From contig NZ_FMVW01000011.1 in assembly GCF_900102695.1 (NCBI RefSeq), positions 1-64,000 on the forward strand: a DNA stretch of 64,000 bases. Direction: 5' to 3'. The stretch comes from Afifella marina DSM 2698 (lineage in GTDB: Bacteria > Pseudomonadota > Alphaproteobacteria > Rhizobiales > Afifellaceae). Of the stretch, positions 18,925-28,207 are shown piece after piece. Within the stretch, counting starts at the first letter, position 1. Every line of letters begins with the position of its first letter. A program made the position numbers and the translations under genes. The notes under the pieces are model-generated. The model saw only the letters and a list, made by a program, of their open reading frames with translations, was not told where the DNA came from and did no database searches.

Positions 18925-20574
18925 ATGCTCGATCTCTGGTACAAGAACGCCGTCATCTATTGCCTCGATGTCGACGCCTACATGGACGGCAATGGCGACG
19001 GCGTCGGCGATTTCCGGGGGCTTGCCGATCGCCTCGACCACATCGAAGCGCTCGGAGCCACCTGCATCTGGCTCCTGCCGTTCTACCCATCGCCCAACCG
19101 CGACAACGGCTACGACATTTCCGATTTCTATAATGTCGATCCGCGTCTTGGCACGCTCGGTGATTTCGTCGCCTTCACACGGGCGGCAGCAGACAGAGGT
19201 CTGCGTGTTCTCGTCGACCTCGTCGTCAACCACACCTCGACGGACCATCCCTGGTTCCAGTCCGCCCGCTCCGACCCCAACTCGCCATATCGCGATTGGT
19301 ATGTGTGGTCGGAGGAAAAGCCGGAAAACATCCACGACGGCATCGTCTTTCCCGGCGTGCAGGAGGCGATCTGGACCTACGACAGACAAGCGAAGGCGTG
19401 GTACCTGCATCGCTTCTACAAACACCAGGCCGACCTCAACATCGCCAACCCGGAGGTGCGCGAAGAGATCGACAAGATCATGGGCTTCTGGCTGCAGCTC
19501 GGCGTCTCCGGCTTCCGCATCGATGCCGTGCCCTTCCTGATCGAATATCTCGGCCTCGATCACGCACCGGCCCGGAACCCGGCCGAATACCTCTCAGACA
19601 TGCGGCGCTTTCTCTCCTGGCGGAAAGCCGAATCCGTGCTTCTGGCGGAAGCCAACGTCAGCATGAAAGAGGTGACGGGCTATTTCGGCGAAGACGGCAA
19701 CCGCATGCACATGGTCTTCAACTTCATGCTGAACCAGCACATGTTTCTGGCCTTCACGCGCCGCGATGCCGAGCCGATCCGTCGCATCATGTCGATCATG
19801 CCGGACCTGCCCATCGAAGGTCAGTGGGGTTCTTTTCTCAGAAATCATGACGAGGTCGATCTCGGCCGCCTGTCATCGCAAGAGCGCCAGGAGGTCTTCG
19901 ACGCCATGGCGCCGGACCCCGGAATGATCGTCTATGACCGAGGCATCCGTCGCCGCCTTGCACCGATGCTCGAGGGCGATGTGCGCCGCCTCAAGCTTGC
20001 CTACGCCCTCATGTTCGCGCTGCCCGGAACACCCGTCATCTGGTACGGCGAGGAAATCGGCATGGGCGACGACCAGAGCCTTGAGGAGCGCAATTCCGTG
20101 CGCACGCCGCTGCAATGGTCGGACCGCAAGAATGGCGGCTTTTCATCAGCCGACCCCGACGATCTCGTCCGCCCCGTCCTGAACGACGGCCCCTTCGCCT
20201 ACGACAAGGTCAACGTCGCCGACGCCATGCACGACCCGGATTCGCTGCTCTCCTTCGTGCGCGAGCTCGTACGCATTCGCCGTTCTCTGCCCGAGATCGG
20301 TTGGGGAAAATGGACGGTTCTCGCCGGCGATACGCGGATCCTCGCAATGCGTTGCGAATGGAAGGGGAACGTCACCCTCACCTATCACAACCTCTCCGAA
20401 GACGATGTCGAGGTGACACTCGAACCCGCGCAGGAAAGCGACACAGAGGAGACCGCCTACACCTCCGTTCTTTTCGGACAGGGGGTGCCCCCTCAAAATT
20501 TGAAGCCTGGCAAGAGCCTAACGCTCGCGCCCTACGGCTTCGCCTGGCTGCGGCCGGACCAGGAGCGACGCTGA
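18925..20574 (+). CDS. GH13 trehalose-synthase-like enzyme
   Basis: A 549-residue alpha-amylase-family protein, related to its upstream neighbour but closer to trehalose synthase (maltose glucosyltransferase). Catalytic residues are D200 in GFRIDAVPF, E242 in LLAEANV and D309 in LRNHDEVD. The variant LAEAN rather than GE is characteristic of TreS-like enzymes. The start is placed by AGGAG 8 bases upstream. It lacks the maltokinase domain found fused to some TreS proteins. With the alpha-glucosidase it could interconvert or degrade trehalose or maltose. No sugar transporter is adjacent. Confidence 0.82.
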   Translation: MLDLWYKNAVIYCLDVDAYMDGNGDGVGDFRGLADRLDHIEALGATCIWLLPFYPSPNRDNGYDISDFYNVDPRLGTLGDFVAFTRAAADRGLRVLVDLVVNHTSTDHPWFQSARSDPNSPYRDWYVWSEEKPENIHDGIVFPGVQEAIWTYDRQAKAWYLHRFYKHQADLNIANPEVREEIDKIMGFWLQLGVSGFRIDAVPFLIEYLGLDHAPARNPAEYLSDMRRFLSWRKAESVLLAEANVSMKEVTGYFGEDGNRMHMVFNFMLNQHMFLAFTRRDAEPIRRIMSIMPDLPIEGQWGSFLRNHDEVDLGRLSSQERQEVFDAMAPDPGMIVYDRGIRRRLAPMLEGDVRRLKLAYALMFALPGTPVIWYGEEIGMGDDQSLEERNSVRTPLQWSDRKNGGFSSADPDDLVRPVLNDGPFAYDKVNVADAMHDPDSLLSFVRELVRIRRSLPEIGWGKWTVLAGDTRILAMRCEWKGNVTLTYHNLSEDDVEVTLEPAQESDTEETAYTSVLFGQGVPPQNLKPGKSLTLAPYGFAWLRPDQERR

Positions 20575-20616
20575 CGGCAAGCGGCAAACGCTCCCGGACG
20601 GCGGCACGACGTCCCG

Positions 20617-20636
20617 CACAAAGTTTGTGTTTTTTT
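20617..20636 (+). terminator. Possible terminator of the GH13 operon
   Basis: A short stem CACAA/TTGTG with loop AGT is followed by seven T residues, about 40 bases after the second GH13 gene. The stem is weak but the T run is strong. Confidence 0.45.
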
Positions 20637-20732
20637 AACCACGTTTCCCCTTGCCCAGCCCGCTGGCGCTCGGGACACCAGCTCCAGCTCAGGTAGCTAT
20701 CCCATCAGATCTCGATTCAAAGAGGTTTCGAC

Positions 20733-22907
20733 ATGGGAGCTATCCGCAAGGCGAAAGCGCTTTCCACCCACGTATTGTGGGTGATGAGCCTGTTCGCCCT
20801 CCTGGCTGTTGGGGGAATGTTGTTCGTTGTCCTGCAAGCGCTCGTGGGGACGGACCATGTCTCCATCGAAAGACAGCAGCAGCTCGTGCGCCATGCCATG
20901 GAGGCTCAGGAGGCACGTGTCTCCAAGGAGCAAAAGAGCATCACATGGTGGGATGAAGCCGTAGAGGCGGTCAACGCCCGAGATATGCCATGGATTCACG
21001 AGAATCTCGGCGAATGGATGTATCAATTTTTCGGCCACGACCGCACCCTTGTCATCGCCGCTGACGACCGCGCGATCTACGCCATGGAAGAAGGCCGGGC
21101 CGCAGACCTGGGGACCGCCGCAGAGGTGCTGCCCATCGCGGCACCCGAACTGGCAAGACTTCACCGTCGTTTCGCGGAAGTCGAGGGACGCGACGCAGTC
21201 GTCGAGCGCAGCGTCAAAATGATCGGCGGACGGCCCGCGATCATCAGCCTCCTCCCGCTCCTGGCTTACTCGGAAGAGCTGCGTGTGCGGCCAGGCGAGG
21301 AACACGTGCTCGTCAGCGTGCAGTTCGTCGACCATGCCTTCCTCGATCACATACGTGACGGCTATCTCCTGCCCAAGGCGCGCATCCAGGAGACCGAGGC
21401 GACGGGGTTCGACGAAACCTCTCTCCCGGTTCTGGACGGCAACGGCAACGCCCTCGCTTATCTCGCATGGAAACCCGACCTTCCCGGCCGCGAAATCCTC
21501 AACCAGGTGCTCCCGACGGCGGTGATCGCGGGTCTTGCGATGCTTGCACTCATCGCCTTCTATGCCCGCAGCATCTACCGCAGCTCGGCCGAGATCGAGG
21601 CTGGGCGACTTCGCGCGCTCCATCTCGCATCGCACGACGGCCTCACAGGCCTGCCGAATCGCTCAGGCGTGATCCAACGTCTGGAGCGCATCCTGCCTCG
21701 GGCAGGAGAAGAGAGCATTGTGCTCCTTTTCGCCGATCTCGACCGCTTCAAGGAAGTGAACGACACCTACGGGCATCCGGCGGGCGACGATGTCATCCGG
21801 CAGTTCGCGGCCCGCGTCACCTGCTTGCTCGGCGAAAACGACATGCTCGGGCGTCTCGGTGGCGACGAATTCGCCATTCTCCTTCGCAATCTCGACACGC
21901 GAGACGATATCTCGGTGATCTGCGAGCGCATCCTCTCATGCGCCAGCGAACCTTTCTCAATCGAAGAAGGCACGGCCCATGTCGGTGTTTCGATCGGCTA
22001 CACGTTTCTTCATCCCGACATGCCCCGAAGCGAGTCTCTGAGGCGCGCCGACATCGCCCTTTATGCGGCCAAGCGCGAAGGCCGCGATCGCTTCGTCGCC
22101 TTCTCACAGGAGATGGACGCAGCCCTGCGCGCCCGCCATCTCATCGAAGAAGAACTCGCAGCGACGCTGGCGCGAGGCGGTCGCGATCTCGTCCTTCACT
22201 ATCAGCCGCAGGTGTCAGGGCGCGACGGCGAAATTCGCGGGGTGGAGGCGCTCCTGCGTTGGCGCCATCCGCGGCTCGGCTTCCTTCTGCCCGGCGCCTT
22301 CATCCGCCTCGCTGAAGACACGCGCCTCGTGGCCAAGCTCGACGAGTGGGTTCTACGTCACGCCTGCCGTCAGGCACGGGAATGGCCGGACTTGACCGTT
22401 GCGGTAAACATATCGCCCTGCTCTTTCGAACGGCACGGGCTTGCCGGGCGCCTGCTCCGGATCATGCACGAGGAACGGGTAAATCCGAGCCAGGTCGAGA
22501 TCGAAATCACGGAGAGCGTCCTCCTGAAGGAAGGCAAAAATGCCGCGGAGGAGCTGCAGCAGCTGCGAAGCCACGGCGTACAGGTCGCGCTCGACGATTT
22601 CGGCACAGGCTATTCGAGCCTCAACCGGCTCAGAATGCTGAAGGTCGACAAGGTGAAGATCGACCGCTCCTTCGTGCAACCGATCGGCGAAACGGCCGAT
22701 TCAACCGCGATCGTCGACGCGATCGTCGAACTCGGCCACGCGCTCGGACTTCTGGTGACGGCCGAGGGCGTCGAAACCGAGCGGCAGCGCGAATATCTGC
22801 GTTTCATCGGCTGCGACGAAATCCAGGGCTTCCTGTTTTCCGGGCCAGTCCCGCCAGAAGCGATCAACGAAATGCTGATTGAAGAAAGGCAGCGCGGCGC
22901 AGCCTGA
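20733..22907 (+). CDS. CHASE4-GGDEF-EAL cyclic-di-GMP enzyme
   Basis: A 724-residue membrane protein. An N-terminal span (LWVMSLFALLAVGGMLFVV) and a second near residue 260 flank a periplasmic CHASE4-type sensor (DEAVEAVNARDMPWIHENLG). The GGDEF domain has an intact GGDEF at 376-380. The EAL domain has EAL at 505-507 and later catalytic motifs (EITESVLL, DDFGTGYSSL, KIDRSFV, AEGVET). Both activities are thus possible: synthesis and breakdown of cyclic-di-GMP. The inhibitory RxxD site before GGDEF is missing (the arginine position is glycine). It is a single gene; a PilZ protein that could respond lies near 35 kb. Confidence 0.92.
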   Translation: MGAIRKAKALSTHVLWVMSLFALLAVGGMLFVVLQALVGTDHVSIERQQQLVRHAMEAQEARVSKEQKSITWWDEAVEAVNARDMPWIHENLGEWMYQFFGHDRTLVIAADDRAIYAMEEGRAADLGTAAEVLPIAAPELARLHRRFAEVEGRDAVVERSVKMIGGRPAIISLLPLLAYSEELRVRPGEEHVLVSVQFVDHAFLDHIRDGYLLPKARIQETEATGFDETSLPVLDGNGNALAYLAWKPDLPGREILNQVLPTAVIAGLAMLALIAFYARSIYRSSAEIEAGRLRALHLASHDGLTGLPNRSGVIQRLERILPRAGEESIVLLFADLDRFKEVNDTYGHPAGDDVIRQFAARVTCLLGENDMLGRLGGDEFAILLRNLDTRDDISVICERILSCASEPFSIEEGTAHVGVSIGYTFLHPDMPRSESLRRADIALYAAKREGRDRFVAFSQEMDAALRARHLIEEELAATLARGGRDLVLHYQPQVSGRDGEIRGVEALLRWRHPRLGFLLPGAFIRLAEDTRLVAKLDEWVLRHACRQAREWPDLTVAVNISPCSFERHGLAGRLLRIMHEERVNPSQVEIEITESVLLKEGKNAAEELQQLRSHGVQVALDDFGTGYSSLNRLRMLKVDKVKIDRSFVQPIGETADSTAIVDAIVELGHALGLLVTAEGVETERQREYLRFIGCDEIQGFLFSGPVPPEAINEMLIEERQRGAA

Positions 22908-22923
22908 TTGCGCATACGGGCCC

Positions 22924-23448
22924 TCAAAGCGCCAATATGTGCCGGATATCGGCTGCACAGTCGCAAACCCTTCTGCCCGCGGTTTCGACGACCAGAACGG
23001 GCCGTGTCCAGGGCCGATAATCCCGCGCCACAACTTCCTGCCAGCCAGGTCCTCTGCCGCCGTCCGCCTCAATTATCCGGGCTTCGACCCGATGGCGGTG
23101 CGCATCACGGTCCGTGCAGATGACTTCCAACTCCAGAAGCTCTGCGTCGGCCGTAAGCGCGACGTCGCGCCACGCATCGCGGGTCAGCATCCACGGATTG
23201 ACGCAATCGGCAATGACGCGATGGCCCAAAGCGAGATTGTCCGCAGCGACGGCATAGGCCGCGCGGTAGCTGGCATCCTTCATATCGCCATCCACGACGC
23301 CGGAGGAGCGCAGGGCGCTCTCGATGGAATCGATACGAAGCCAGATGGCGCCGATCTCAGCGGCAAGCAGGCGCGCGATGCTCGACTTACCAACGCCGGG
23401 GAGACCGGAGAGAGACACGAGGAAGCCGCGCTTCGCGTGATGGCTCAC
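22924..23448 (-). CDS. P-loop kinase-like ATPase
   Basis: A 174-residue nucleotide-binding protein with Walker A GLPGVGKSS near the N-terminus, LRIDSIE after it, and the order of motifs seen in small-molecule kinases of the AAA_33/gluconate-kinase type. Such proteins phosphorylate sugars, antibiotics or nucleosides; the substrate here is unknown. The start is GTG 23448, overlapping the cutA stop as GTGA, with GGAG 5 bases upstream; the frame itself reaches 23469. The 3' end is convergent with the GGDEF-EAL gene, 16 bases apart. Confidence 0.7.
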   Translation of the reverse strand: MSHHAKRGFLVSLSGLPGVGKSSIARLLAAEIGAIWLRIDSIESALRSSGVVDGDMKDASYRAAYAVAADNLALGHRVIADCVNPWMLTRDAWRDVALTADAELLELEVICTDRDAHRHRVEARIIEADGGRGPGWQEVVARDYRPWTRPVLVVETAGRRVCDCAADIRHILAL

Positions 23449-23810
23449 GCCGTCTCCGCCTGCGCCCATTCGAGATAGGGTGTGTTCACCCGCACCGCGG
23501 CAAGCGTCAGGATGGCCGGAACGTCATAAGGGTGCCGCGCCTCGATGAGGCGACGCAGATCCGCCTCCCTCTCGGGCGGTGTCTTCAGGATCAGAACCGT
23601 CTCCTCCTCGTCCTCGATGGCGCCCTGCCAGCGATAGACGGAGACCATTGTCGGAAGGATATTGGCGCAGGCTGCCAGCCTTTCGGAAACCGCGGCTGCG
23701 GCGAGTTCTTTGGCGGTCTCCATGCCCGGGCAGGGAATATAGAGAAGCACCAACTGCCCCGTCTCCTGCGGCCCGTCTGCGCTGCGCTTTTGTGCCTCTT
23801 CGTCGTTCAT
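23445..23810 (-). CDS. cutA: CutA1 divalent-cation tolerance protein
   Basis: A 121-residue protein of the trimeric CutA1 family. Signature residues are ERLAACANILP, YRWQGAIEDEEE and the C-terminal HPYDVPAIL followed by YLEW. The name comes from copper tolerance in E. coli; the true role is uncertain. The start ATG 23810 is chosen because the family begins about here and AAGGCG lies upstream; the frame runs on to 23933. It overlaps the P-loop kinase gene by 4 bases. Confidence 0.92.
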   Translation of the reverse strand: MNDEEAQKRSADGPQETGQLVLLYIPCPGMETAKELAAAAVSERLAACANILPTMVSVYRWQGAIEDEEETVLILKTPPEREADLRRLIEARHPYDVPAILTLAAVRVNTPYLEWAQAETA

Positions 23811-23955
23811 GCTCGTTCGCCTTTGATTTCCGTATCCGCAGAGCTCACCCGGGGTCCGCCCACAACTACAGCTTTGCCGAAGCGGCCGGCTCCGTGCTAG
23901 GCGAAACGTGACCCGAACCTGGGCTCGCCACAACCGCCGCTACCGACACGCCCTC

Positions 23956-24735
23956 ATGACGATCGTATCGCCGATCAAGAAGATCGCCATCATGTCTTCC
24001 GATTCGCCCGAGGCGTTGGGGGCGGCAGACCTTCTGCGAGAAACCTATGGCGAGGTGCCGCCCAACGATGCCGATGTCGTGGTGGCTCTCGGCGGCGACG
24101 GGCTGATGCTGCAGGCGCTGCACGCGCACATGGATTCGGGCAAGCCGATCTACGGCATGAACCGCGGCTCCGTCGGCTTCCTCATGAACGAATTCCGGCC
24201 GGAAGGTCTGATGGAACGCATTTCGGAAGCGAAGGTCGAGCCGGTCCATCCTCTGCGCATGAGCGTTCTCACCGCAGACGGCGAGACGATCATGGCGCAC
24301 GCCGTCAATGAAGTGGCGCTCTTCCGCCAATCCTATCAGGCTGCAAAGCTGAAGATCACGATCGACGGCCATGTCCGCCTCGAAGAGCTCATCTGCGACG
24401 GCATCCTGCTTGCGACACCGGCAGGCTCGACGGCCTACAATCTCTCCGCCCACGGGCCCATCATCCCGATCAACGCGCCCTTATTGGCCTTGACCCCGAT
24501 CAGCCCGTTTCGGCCGCGTCGCTGGCGCGGCGCCCTGCTACCCGATCGGGCCGAAGTGACGCTCGAAGTGCTGGAGACCGATAAGCGGCCGGTCAATGCG
24601 GTCGCAGACCATACGGAATTCAAGAGCGTGCGTCAGGTTTCGATCGTCGAAGACAAGACGGTGACCGGCTTTATCATGTTCGACCCGGATCACGGCTGGG
24701 ACGAACGCATCCTGGCCGAGCAGTTCCGCTACTGA
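23956..24735 (+). CDS. nadK: NAD kinase
   Basis: A 259-residue enzyme that makes NADP from NAD and ATP. It has the hallmark GGDG at 46-49 ([15 protein letters not shown]), [14 protein letters not shown], and the NAD-site motif [20 protein letters not shown]. The C-terminal part with [18 protein letters not shown] is typical of the alphaproteobacterial form. The conserved start is ATG 23956; an upstream ATG at 23908 would add 16 residues. It is divergent from cutA. Confidence 0.96.
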   Translation: MTIVSPIKKIAIMSSDSPEALGAADLLRETYGEVPPNDADVVVALGGDGLMLQALHAHMDSGKPIYGMNRGSVGFLMNEFRPEGLMERISEAKVEPVHPLRMSVLTADGETIMAHAVNEVALFRQSYQAAKLKITIDGHVRLEELICDGILLATPAGSTAYNLSAHGPIIPINAPLLALTPISPFRPRRWRGALLPDRAEVTLEVLETDKRPVNAVADHTEFKSVRQVSIVEDKTVTGFIMFDPDHGWDERILAEQFRY

Positions 24736-24738
24736 CGA

Positions 24739-25881
24739 TCAGGCGGCCGCCTTGATCTGAAGGGCGTAACCGCGCGCAGCATCACGCTTTGCATCCATCG
24801 CAAGACGCCGCAGCAGAGCGAGAAGATCGTCGAGCTCGCCCGTCGGCCGGGCTCCATAACGCAGGAGAACGGCATCGATCAGCCTGGTAGCGCGCCGATA
24901 ATCATGACCCGACCCAGCCTCGCAATCGAGGTCGCGCAGGACCTCCACGACGGTCACGATGACAGGCACGGCGCTCTCGGGCAGTCCGGCCTTTCGAAGA
25001 AGTGCGCCGAGCCCGGAGGAGCGCCCGGCGGCCACGAGGGCGGAAACCCGCCGCCGCGGCATATCGGCAAGCGCGGCGATCGCTTGCTCGAAAAAATCGA
25101 TCTGTCCGCAGACCGCCGCGCGCACGAGGAGCACGGGCGTCAGCTGATCCGAATCGAGAAGTCGGTTGACGAGTTGCACGAGCCCCGCCGGTCCGGCGTC
25201 TTCCGCCAAGACGAGCGCCGACCGTTCGAGCGTTTCGTCTGCAACCGCACGCGCCTGCATCGGGGAGAGCCAGCCTTTCGCCGAGACAAAGGCGCAGAGG
25301 CTGTCAGCGAGATCTTCCAGAAGGACCTGGCGCACGCTGACAGGCAGATCGCTGCGCGCCAAGAGCATTTCGCGCAGCTCCGCCTCGTGGCCATAGCGCG
25401 CGACGATCCGGTCGAGGGAGAAACGCGCCACGCAGGCCCCATCGTTGCAAAGGAGATCCATCACAGCGTCCAGGCACCCGACTTCTGCGACCGCGGCCGC
25501 AAGCGCGCGCGACACGGTTCTGCGACGCGCGATCGCCGCCTGCACTTCCGGCTCGCGTGTCGCCACGAGATCGACGAGTTCGCTGTCGAGGAGAAGCGGC
25601 GAATGTTCGACCACGATCGTCGCCACTTCAAAATGATCTGCCGAAAGCGCGAGAATGACATGGTGCGGCGCCATCTCGCTGTCTGCGAGCTGTTCCGCGA
25701 GCGCCAGACGCACAAGACGATTCCGATCGTCGAGCAGAATGGTCATGGCCGCTTCGAGGCCGTCATGCTCCTCCGGCGACAATTCGGAGGTGAGAAAAGC
25801 ACGTGCGAGCGCACGCGCGGCTTCCACACGTCGCCTCGGTGCGGCACTTTCGATCCAGGTCAAAAACCGTTCGACGATCAT
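24739..25881 (-). CDS. DUF2336 protein
   Basis: A 380-residue soluble, largely helical, HEAT-like protein of the alphaproteobacterial DUF2336 family. The region RARFL-like start, LDDRNRLVRLALAEQLADS and HVILALSADHFEVATIV is the diagnostic N-terminal part. No catalytic motif is visible. Function is unknown to me; family members often lie near signalling or motility genes. The stop lies 3 bases from the convergent nadK stop. Confidence 0.8.
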   Translation of the reverse strand: MIVERFLTWIESAAPRRRVEAARALARAFLTSELSPEEHDGLEAAMTILLDDRNRLVRLALAEQLADSEMAPHHVILALSADHFEVATIVVEHSPLLLDSELVDLVATREPEVQAAIARRRTVSRALAAAVAEVGCLDAVMDLLCNDGACVARFSLDRIVARYGHEAELREMLLARSDLPVSVRQVLLEDLADSLCAFVSAKGWLSPMQARAVADETLERSALVLAEDAGPAGLVQLVNRLLDSDQLTPVLLVRAAVCGQIDFFEQAIAALADMPRRRVSALVAAGRSSGLGALLRKAGLPESAVPVIVTVVEVLRDLDCEAGSGHDYRRATRLIDAVLLRYGARPTGELDDLLALLRRLAMDAKRDAARGYALQIKAAA

Positions 25882-26002
25882 CAGGACACTCTCCTCGACA
25901 GGGATCGTGCACGGGGATGATTAATGATCGGTTCACCATAGCGTCGGCCTTGGCGCAGCGCCCTCCTCAGTCCCCAACTATGGCCCCAACCATGGGTGAA
26001 AA

Positions 26003-26926
26003 ATGATGCGCTCCTACCTTCTCGTACCTGCAGACAGCGAGCGGAAGCTCGCAAGAGCGCTGACGAGCGGCGCCGACGCGCTCATTCTCGATCTCGCCGA
26101 TTCGGTCGCGTCGCGGGACAAGGGCAAGGCTCGAAAGCTGGCGACAGACTTTTTGCTCAGGCACCGCGGCCTCCTGCGCCCTCGCCTCTTCGTGCGTATC
26201 GACGCTCTCGCAAGCCCCTTGAGCGACGGCGACCTCGACCACGTCATGACCGGAGCGCCGGCGGGCATCGTGCTGTCGGCCGCGGGAGGAAACGACGATG
26301 TCGTGCTCCTCGGTGCCCGCATCGCAGTCCGCGAAGCGCTTCACGGCCTTCCAGACGGCAGCACGCGAATTCTCGCAATCGCCGGCGATCGGCCCGATTC
26401 CGTCTTGGCCCTCGGAAGCTATGCCGGCGACGTTCCGCGCCTTTGCGGCCTTGCCTGGTGTGGCAGTCGACCGCCGGCGGGAATCGGACGCCAGGGCGCA
26501 GGAAACGAGGACGGCGACTTGGGAAACCCGGCCGCGCTTGTGCGCAATCTGTGCCTTTTTGCGGCCGGCGCAGCGCATGTCGATGGCATCGATCGACCCT
26601 ATCAGGACTTTGCCGACTCAGATGGGCTTGCCGCCGAAGCGGCGAAGGCTGCCAGGGACGGCTTTACGGGCAAGATCGCCATCCATCCCTCACAGGTGGA
26701 GGCGATCAATGGTGCGTTTACGCCGAGCCCCGACGAGATCGTGGTGGCCGAGTCCCTCATTGCCGCGTTCCGAGAGGCCAGAAATCCGGGCGTACTCGCG
26801 ATTGAGGGGCGCGCCTGCGATCAGAGCGATCTGAGACGGGCGGAACGCCTTGTCGCGCGCGCCGCTCAGATCGCTCAAACCGATCAGGCCGTCAGCCCGT
26901 CACCTTCGGATCCTTGGGGCGAATGA
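26003..26926 (+). CDS. CitE-like HpcH/HpaI aldolase family lyase
   Basis: A 307-residue TIM-barrel lyase related to citrate lyase beta subunit and malyl-CoA/beta-methylmalyl-CoA lyase. It shows RSYLLVPADSERKLARAL, DLADSVASRDKGKAR, the metal/CoA arginine segment RLFVRIDAL, and GKIAIHPSQVEAINGAF. These enzymes cleave or form C-C bonds of malyl-type CoA esters with magnesium. The exact substrate is not clear. The 3' end overlaps the convergent flavin reductase gene by 35 bases. Confidence 0.85.
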   Translation: MMRSYLLVPADSERKLARALTSGADALILDLADSVASRDKGKARKLATDFLLRHRGLLRPRLFVRIDALASPLSDGDLDHVMTGAPAGIVLSAAGGNDDVVLLGARIAVREALHGLPDGSTRILAIAGDRPDSVLALGSYAGDVPRLCGLAWCGSRPPAGIGRQGAGNEDGDLGNPAALVRNLCLFAAGAAHVDGIDRPYQDFADSDGLAAEAAKAARDGFTGKIAIHPSQVEAINGAFTPSPDEIVVAESLIAAFREARNPGVLAIEGRACDQSDLRRAERLVARAAQIAQTDQAVSPSPSDPWGE

Positions 26927-27515
26927 TCTCGAAGACGCCGTCGACCACCGCATAGTCGAAATAGCCGCAGCGCGCGATCGTTCGGGCTGCTGCCATATCG
27001 AAGCGGTCGTCGCGGATGAAGCGGTCATCGACATAGATCGAGACGACTTCTCCGAAAACGACGATGTTGCCGGACCATTGCCCGTCGAGACCGGCGAGCC
27101 GATCCGCCTTGAGAAGCCGGCATTCGAGCGCCGTCGGAGCGTCGCGAACGCGCGGCGGTTTGACGACGGCACTCTCCGCCATGGCAAGGCCCGCCTCCTC
27201 CGCCTCGCTGACCCCGCGTGGATAGGCGGCAGAGGTCGTATTCATCTCTTCGCGGAGATCGAACGTCGTGAGATTGCACACGAACTCGCCGGTCGCCTCG
27301 ATGTTCTTCACGCTGTCCTTCTCGCCGAAGGACGAGAACATCACGATATGAGGATCGTTGGAGACGGCGTTGAAAAAGGAATAGGGCGCAAGATTGAGAC
27401 GCCCGTCCGGATCGAGGCTCGAAATCCAGCCGATCGGACGAGGCGCGACAATGGCCTTGAACGGATCATGTGCGAGGCCGTGGTCCCGCAGGCGCGGCGT
27501 ATAACGCATCTGCAA
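26892..27515 (-). CDS. Flavin reductase-like flavoprotein
   Basis: A 207-residue FMN-binding split-barrel protein. The segment VAPRPIGWISSLDPDGRLNLAPYSFFNAVSNDPHIV (given here in part: RPIGWISS, NLAPYSFF) is the flavin reductase-like signature, followed by KNIEATGEFVCNL. Such proteins reduce FMN with NAD(P)H or serve as uncharacterised flavoproteins. It follows the nitroreductase by 3 bases and shares its strand, so the two flavoenzymes probably form an operon. Confidence 0.85.
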   Translation of the reverse strand: MQMRYTPRLRDHGLAHDPFKAIVAPRPIGWISSLDPDGRLNLAPYSFFNAVSNDPHIVMFSSFGEKDSVKNIEATGEFVCNLTTFDLREEMNTTSAAYPRGVSEAEEAGLAMAESAVVKPPRVRDAPTALECRLLKADRLAGLDGQWSGNIVVFGEVVSIYVDDRFIRDDRFDMAAARTIARCGYFDYAVVDGVFEIIRPKDPKVTG

Positions 27516-27518
27516 TCC

Positions 27519-28130
27519 TCAGTTGGAAAAGAAAGTGGTGAGCGCGGAGATATCCGGCCGGTCGCGTTCCGGCGTGTCCAGGCTCGCCGTCCCGATATGG
27601 ATGAATCCGGCAAGCTTCTCGTTCTCGCCGACGCCGAGCGCGCGGAGCGCCGCCGGATCGAAGGCGAACCATTGCGTGAGCCACTGGGCGGCGAAGCCGT
27701 GACCCGCGGCTGCGTGCAGGAGGTTCATGCAAACGGCGCCCGCCGTCAGCTCCTGCTCCCAGACCGGCACTTTCGCATGCGCAGCCGCTGTCGAGACAAC
27801 GCCGATGACGAGCGGCGCAATCGCAAACTGGGTGGCCTTTCCCGCTTTGCGCTCGGCCTCGGGGTCACCGCTCTTAAGAACCAAAACCTTCAGCGTTTCC
27901 GCCAAACGTTGCCGGTCTTCGCGGCTGTAGATAATGTAGCGCCAGGGTGCGAGCTTGCCGTGGTCGGGCACACGCGCCCCGATGGTCAGAATATCGGATA
28001 ACGTATCTGGATCCGGTCCCGGATCGCCAAGCTGGACGGAGGGTGTGCTCCGACGTTTGCGCAGATGGTCGAGGAGGTCGTGCATCGTCGCCTGTGTCAT
28101 TTTGCCTTTGCGCCGAACGGTTTCCATCAT
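27519..28130 (-). CDS. Nitroreductase family protein
   Basis: A roughly 200-residue FMN-dependent oxidoreductase. The N-terminal HLRKRRSTPSVQLGDPGP, APWRYIIYSREDR and the later AAGHGFAAQWLTQW and LGVGENEKLAGFIHIG are typical of the YdjA/NfnB type, which reduce nitro or enone groups with NAD(P)H. Start could be 28130 or 28100; a GGAGG immediately precedes the first. It is divergent from the secreted three-repeat protein at 28208. Confidence 0.87.
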   Translation of the reverse strand: MMETVRRKGKMTQATMHDLLDHLRKRRSTPSVQLGDPGPDPDTLSDILTIGARVPDHGKLAPWRYIIYSREDRQRLAETLKVLVLKSGDPEAERKAGKATQFAIAPLVIGVVSTAAAHAKVPVWEQELTAGAVCMNLLHAAAGHGFAAQWLTQWFAFDPAALRALGVGENEKLAGFIHIGTASLDTPERDRPDISALTTFFSN

Positions 28131-28207
28131 GCCTCCGGCCGTTTCAACCTTGAAATCGACATGGTTCGCCGCTTACGACCAGAGAGAACCTTCAACAGCA
28201 TGAGCCG

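Noticed and set aside
17246-18925. A 559-codon open frame on the minus strand opposite the first GH13 gene
   Set aside because: It mirrors the real gene exactly, has no domain or start signal, and such long antisense frames are expected in high-GC DNA.
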